DNA of 18,583 nucleotides, taken from positions 1-18,583 of the forward strand of contig CAYLPT010000211.1 of assembly GCA_964385645.1 (NCBI GenBank). The letters run 5' to 3'. Made by a program: the position numbers and the translations under genes. Below, one piece after another: positions 15,970 through 18,583 of the stretch. Position 1 is the first letter of the stretch. The number at the start of each line of letters is the position of its first letter. The notes below the pieces were generated by a model, which was not told the DNA's origin, ran no database searches, and saw only the letters and a program-made list of their open reading frames with translations. This DNA comes from CAYLPT01 sp964385645. Its GTDB lineage: Bacteria; Armatimonadota; Hebobacteria; Hebobacterales; Hebobacteraceae.

Positions 15970-17183
15970 GAGCTCTCTACGCCGATCTCCACATCCACAT
16001 CGGGCGCACCCGCGCCGGCCGGCCCGTCAAGATCACCGCCGCCCGCGACCTCACCCTCGAGAACATCGCCCGCGAGTGCGCCGCCCGCAAGGGCATCGAG
16101 ATCGCCGGCGTCGTGGACTGCGGCTCCCCGGCCGTGATCGAGGACATCGAGCACCTCCTCGCCGGCGGCGAGATGGTCGAGCTGCCCGGCGGCGGGCTTC
16201 GCTACCGCGGGGCCACCACCATTCTGCCGGGGTGTGAGCTCGAGACCGTCGAGGACGACGGAGCGCCCTCCCACCACGTCTCCTACTTCCCCACCCTGGA
16301 GGACCTTCGCGGCTTTGTGGGGATGCTGCGCGGGCTCGTGACCAACCTCGAGCTCAGCTCCCAGCGCTGCCGCCTCCCGGCCCGCAAGCTCCTGCGACTC
16401 ACCCAGTCAGCCGGCGGCGTCTTCATGCCCGCCCACGCCTTCACGCCCCACAAGAGCCCCTATGGAAGCTGCGCGCGCCGCCTCAGCGACGTGTTCGGCC
16501 CCGGCGGGATGGACCAGTTGCTCGCCGTCGAGCTCGGCCTCAGCGCCGACAGCGCCCTCGCCGATCGCATCGCCGAGCTCGCCCCGCTGACATTCACCTC
16601 CAACTCGGACGCCCACTCCCTGCCCCGCATCGCGCGGGAGTACAATGTCCTGCAGGTGGAGGAGGCGAGCTTCTCCGAGGTCGTCCTCGCGCTGAGGCGG
16701 GCGCAAGGCCGCCGGGTACTCGCGAACTACGGGCTCGACCCGCGTCTGGGCAAGTACCACCGCACCCACTGCCCGGGCTGCGACCACATCGCCTCCAGCC
16801 TCCCACCGCCCGTCCTCGCCTGCCCGCTGTGTGGCAAGGCGGAGGTGGTGAAGGGGGTCCTCGACCGCATCGCCGAGATCGCTGACTACCACGAGCCCCG
16901 GCCCCCCGACCACCGGCCACCCTACCGATACCAGGTGCCGCTCCAGTTCCTGCCGGGCCTGGGCGCCGTCGCGCTGGGGAAGCTGCTGAACCGCTTCCAG
17001 ACCGAGATGCGCGTCCTGCACGAGGCGAGCCAGGCCGACCTCGAGATGGTCGTGGGCGCGCGGCTGGCCCAGCTCGTCGTGCAGGCCCGCGCGGGCGAGC
17101 TCCCGCTGCTGTCCGGCGGGGGCGGACGCTACGGCAGGCCGGTGGCCAACGCCTCCGAGACCCAGCTCGAGATGGGGTGGTAG
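15966..17183 (+). CDS. Endonuclease Q-like PHP-domain DNA repair nuclease
   Basis: A 405-residue protein matching the EndoQ family, known from Thermococcales and some bacteria (for example Bacillus pumilus). EndoQ nicks DNA on the 5' side of uracil, hypoxanthine, xanthine and abasic sites. The PHP domain opens with DLHIHIGRT (D7, H9, H11) and continues with VDCGSP, LPGCELET, HHVSYFP, FMPAHAFTP and the metal-binding SNSDAHS. A four-Cys zinc motif (C269, C272, C286, C289) follows, then a C-terminal helical region with a helix-hairpin-helix-like LPGLGAVALGKLLNRF. ATG 15966 overlaps the kinase stop. Lying in one run with dut and tmk fits a role in removing uracil from DNA. EndoQ identity rests on architecture and motif recall. 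Confidence 0.85.
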   Translation: MRALYADLHIHIGRTRAGRPVKITAARDLTLENIARECAARKGIEIAGVVDCGSPAVIEDIEHLLAGGEMVELPGGGLRYRGATTILPGCELETVEDDGAPSHHVSYFPTLEDLRGFVGMLRGLVTNLELSSQRCRLPARKLLRLTQSAGGVFMPAHAFTPHKSPYGSCARRLSDVFGPGGMDQLLAVELGLSADSALADRIAELAPLTFTSNSDAHSLPRIAREYNVLQVEEASFSEVVLALRRAQGRRVLANYGLDPRLGKYHRTHCPGCDHIASSLPPPVLACPLCGKAEVVKGVLDRIAEIADYHEPRPPDHRPPYRYQVPLQFLPGLGAVALGKLLNRFQTEMRVLHEASQADLEMVVGARLAQLVVQARAGELPLLSGGGGRYGRPVANASETQLEMGW

Positions 17184-17184
17184 G

Positions 17185-17832
17185 ATGGCCGGCCTCTTCA
17201 TCACCCTGGAGGGCATAGACGGCTGCGGCAAGTCAACCCAGGCGCGGCTGCTCGCCGAGTGGCTGCGCGGCCTGGGCCACCACGTGGTGCTCACCCACGA
17301 GCCGGGGGGCACGAGGGCCGGCGAGGGCCTGCGGGCGCTGCTGCTCGCCCCCGAGGGGCGGGTCCCCGCGGCGGCCGAGCTGTTCCTCTACCTCGCCGAC
17401 CGGGCGATCCACGTCGCCGAGGTGATCCGCCCCGCACTCGCGCAGGGCCGCGTGGTGGTCTGTGAGCGCTACACCGACTCCACCCTCGCCTACCAGGGAG
17501 CCGGGCGCGGCCTGGGCGCCGAACTGGTGCGCCAGCTCAACGAGCTGGCGACCGGGGGCCTCGTCCCTGACCTCACGGTGGTGCTCGACGTGGCCCCCGG
17601 TCAGGCGCGACTGGACGAGGGCCGGCTGGATAGGCTAGAATCGGAGGGCAGGCAGTTCCGCGGGCGCGTCGCGGCGGCCTTCCGCCGTCTGGCGGAGGAG
17701 GAGCCGCAGCGGGTGAAGCTCGTGGACGGGGCGGCCGAGGTGGGTGTCGTGCACGAGAAGGTTGCTGGGCTGGTGGCAGAGTTGCTGCGGAGAAGGCCGC
17801 TTGGGCACAGCGAGCCAAGGGAGGGCCCATGA
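17185..17832 (+). CDS. tmk: Thymidylate kinase
   Basis: Thymidylate kinase phosphorylates dTMP to dTDP, the last committed step to dTTP. In its 215 residues the P-loop is EGIDGCGKST (9-18). The DR-box analogue is CERYTDSTLAYQGAGRG, the substrate stretch is HEPGGTRAGEGLR, ADRAIHV corresponds to the usual ADRAQHV, and the lid is DRLESEGRQFRGRV. ATG 17185 sits 2 bases after the upstream stop, with GGGGTGG just upstream. It overlaps darA by 4 bases, the conserved tmk-yaaQ-holB order of Bacillota. Confidence 0.97.
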   Translation: MAGLFITLEGIDGCGKSTQARLLAEWLRGLGHHVVLTHEPGGTRAGEGLRALLLAPEGRVPAAAELFLYLADRAIHVAEVIRPALAQGRVVVCERYTDSTLAYQGAGRGLGAELVRQLNELATGGLVPDLTVVLDVAPGQARLDEGRLDRLESEGRQFRGRVAAAFRRLAEEEPQRVKLVDGAAEVGVVHEKVAGLVAELLRRRPLGHSEPREGP

Positions 17833-18158
17833 AGCTGATCATCGCGGTCGTCCAGGACAAGGACCAGCGCAAGGTGACCGACGCGCTGCTCGAGCGCGGC
17901 TACCAGTTCACCAACATCGCGACCACGGGCGGGCTGCTGCGGGAGGGTAACGTGACCTTCCTGATCGGCGTCGAGGAGGACCAGGTGGACGACGTGATCC
18001 AGGTCCTCGGCGCGCACTCCAAGACGCGCGAGCAGCTCGTCAACGTCTTCCCGCCCACCATCGAGCCCATCGGCACGTGCATCCCAAGCCCGGTGAAGGT
18101 TCAGGTGGGCGGGGCCACCGTGTTCGTGCTCGACGTGGAGCGCTTCGCCAAACTCTGA
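17829..18158 (+). CDS. darA: Cyclic di-AMP receptor, PII-like (DarA/PstA/YaaQ)
   Basis: A 109-residue PII-like trimeric protein that binds c-di-AMP; the downstream target of the family is still unclear. It matches Bacillus YaaQ/DarA along its length: MKLIIAVVQDKD, the ligand-binding ATTGGLLREGNVTFLIGV (Thr, Gly-Gly and Phe-Leu positions intact), REQLVN, and the signature GGATVFVLDVERF. The start at ATG 17829 overlaps the tmk stop as ATGA, with AGGGAGGG upstream. Its presence implies that the organism makes c-di-AMP, although no diadenylate cyclase is in this window. Bacillus has yaaR between this gene and holB; here holB follows directly. Confidence 0.96.
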   Translation: MKLIIAVVQDKDQRKVTDALLERGYQFTNIATTGGLLREGNVTFLIGVEEDQVDDVIQVLGAHSKTREQLVNVFPPTIEPIGTCIPSPVKVQVGGATVFVLDVERFAKL

Positions 18159-18174
18159 GGCCCGCACTGGTGCC

Positions 18175-18583
18175 GTGAGACTCGACGAGATCATCGGCCA
18201 GCCGCGCGCCGTGGCCGTGCTCCGCAACGCCATCCGCCGCGGCCGCGTCGCCCACGCCTACCTGTTCCATGGCCCCGAGGGGCTCGGCAAGTCATCGGCC
18301 GCGCTCGCCTTCGCGCAGGCCCTCAACTGCACTGACGAGTCCCTCGCCGCCTCCGGCGACGCCTGCGGCCAGTGTGCCTCCTGCCGGCTCGCCGCCCGCG
18401 GCAACCACCCCGACCTCAGGGCCATCGGGCTCGAGGTCGGGCAGGATGGGAAGCTGCGCACCGAGATCAGCATCCACCAGATCCGCCAGGATCCCAAGCA
18501 GCCCTATCAGACGCCGCGGCCCCTGCTGCAGGACGCCTACCTCCAGCCCGCGCTGGGCCGGTTCAAGGTCTACGTCGTGGATC
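18175..18583 (+). CDS. holB: DNA polymerase III delta-prime subunit, 3' end outside window
   Basis: This clamp-loader subunit of the replicative polymerase runs off the window after 136 residues. The N-terminus has the AAA+ opening DEIIGQPRAVAVLRNAI, AHAYLFHGPEGLGKSSAA (a Walker A variant), and a zinc module with C52, C64, C67 and C70 (CGQCASC), then HPDL and the Walker B strand KVYVVD at the edge. These fit both DnaX and HolB; the GPEGLGKS form and the tmk-darA position favour HolB. The start is probably GTG 18175, 16 bases after darA, without a strong ribosome binding site. Confidence 0.9.
   Translation, partial: MRLDEIIGQPRAVAVLRNAIRRGRVAHAYLFHGPEGLGKSSAALAFAQALNCTDESLAASGDACGQCASCRLAARGNHPDLRAIGLEVGQDGKLRTEISIHQIRQDPKQPYQTPRPLLQDAYLQPALGRFKVYVVD

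Overview
The window is a very GC-rich bacterial segment (about 70% GC by eye) in which every supported gene lies on the + strand. Genes are packed with 4-base ATGA or TGATG overlaps or short gaps. The longest gene-free stretch is about 156 bases (13672-13827), so no gap exceeds 300 bases. I see no tRNA, rRNA, CRISPR array, insertion sequence or phage gene; this is core chromosome. Two gene orders point to a Bacillota-type (monoderm) ancestry: radA - PIN/TRAM membrane protein - ispD - ispF, and tmk - c-di-AMP receptor (DarA/PstA) - holB. The GC content would suit a high-GC Bacillota lineage (Limnochordia-, Symbiobacteria- or Thermaerobacter-like) or a neighbouring phylum such as Armatimonadota. 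I cannot place it more precisely from sequence alone.

Region 1 (1-6422), information processing and isoprenoids: the 3' part of radA, a PIN/TRAM membrane protein, a fused ispD-ispF gene, long-form hpf, a small unknown gene, queA, and a class I methyltransferase. disA, which lies between radA and the PIN/TRAM gene in Bacillus, is not there.

Region 2 (6445-13671), a unit opening with a good extended -10 promoter: a small CFFC thioredoxin-like protein, an OmpR-type response regulator, its PhoR/WalK-like sensor kinase, alanine racemase, and a secreted protein with two pseudomurein-binding-like repeats and an Ig-like domain. After a perfect GC hairpin come two overlapping membrane genes that look like decayed or repurposed complex I / Mrp antiporter-type subunits. 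Most of the genes whose role can be guessed concern envelope sensing and cell-wall building.

Region 3 (13680-18583): a second promoter, then a secreted LysM3-NlpC/P60 peptidoglycan hydrolase. Next come dut, a divergent uridine kinase-like gene, an endonuclease Q-like gene, tmk, the c-di-AMP receptor, and the 5' part of holB. dut, the EndoQ-like gene and tmk form a plausible unit for keeping uracil out of DNA and supplying dTTP.

The most unusual content is the orphan antiporter-like pair next to the secreted PMBR-like/Ig protein (10454-13671). The ispDF fusion with its odd start, the dut/EndoQ pairing, and the presence of a c-di-AMP receptor without the expected neighbouring cyclase also deserve a look.
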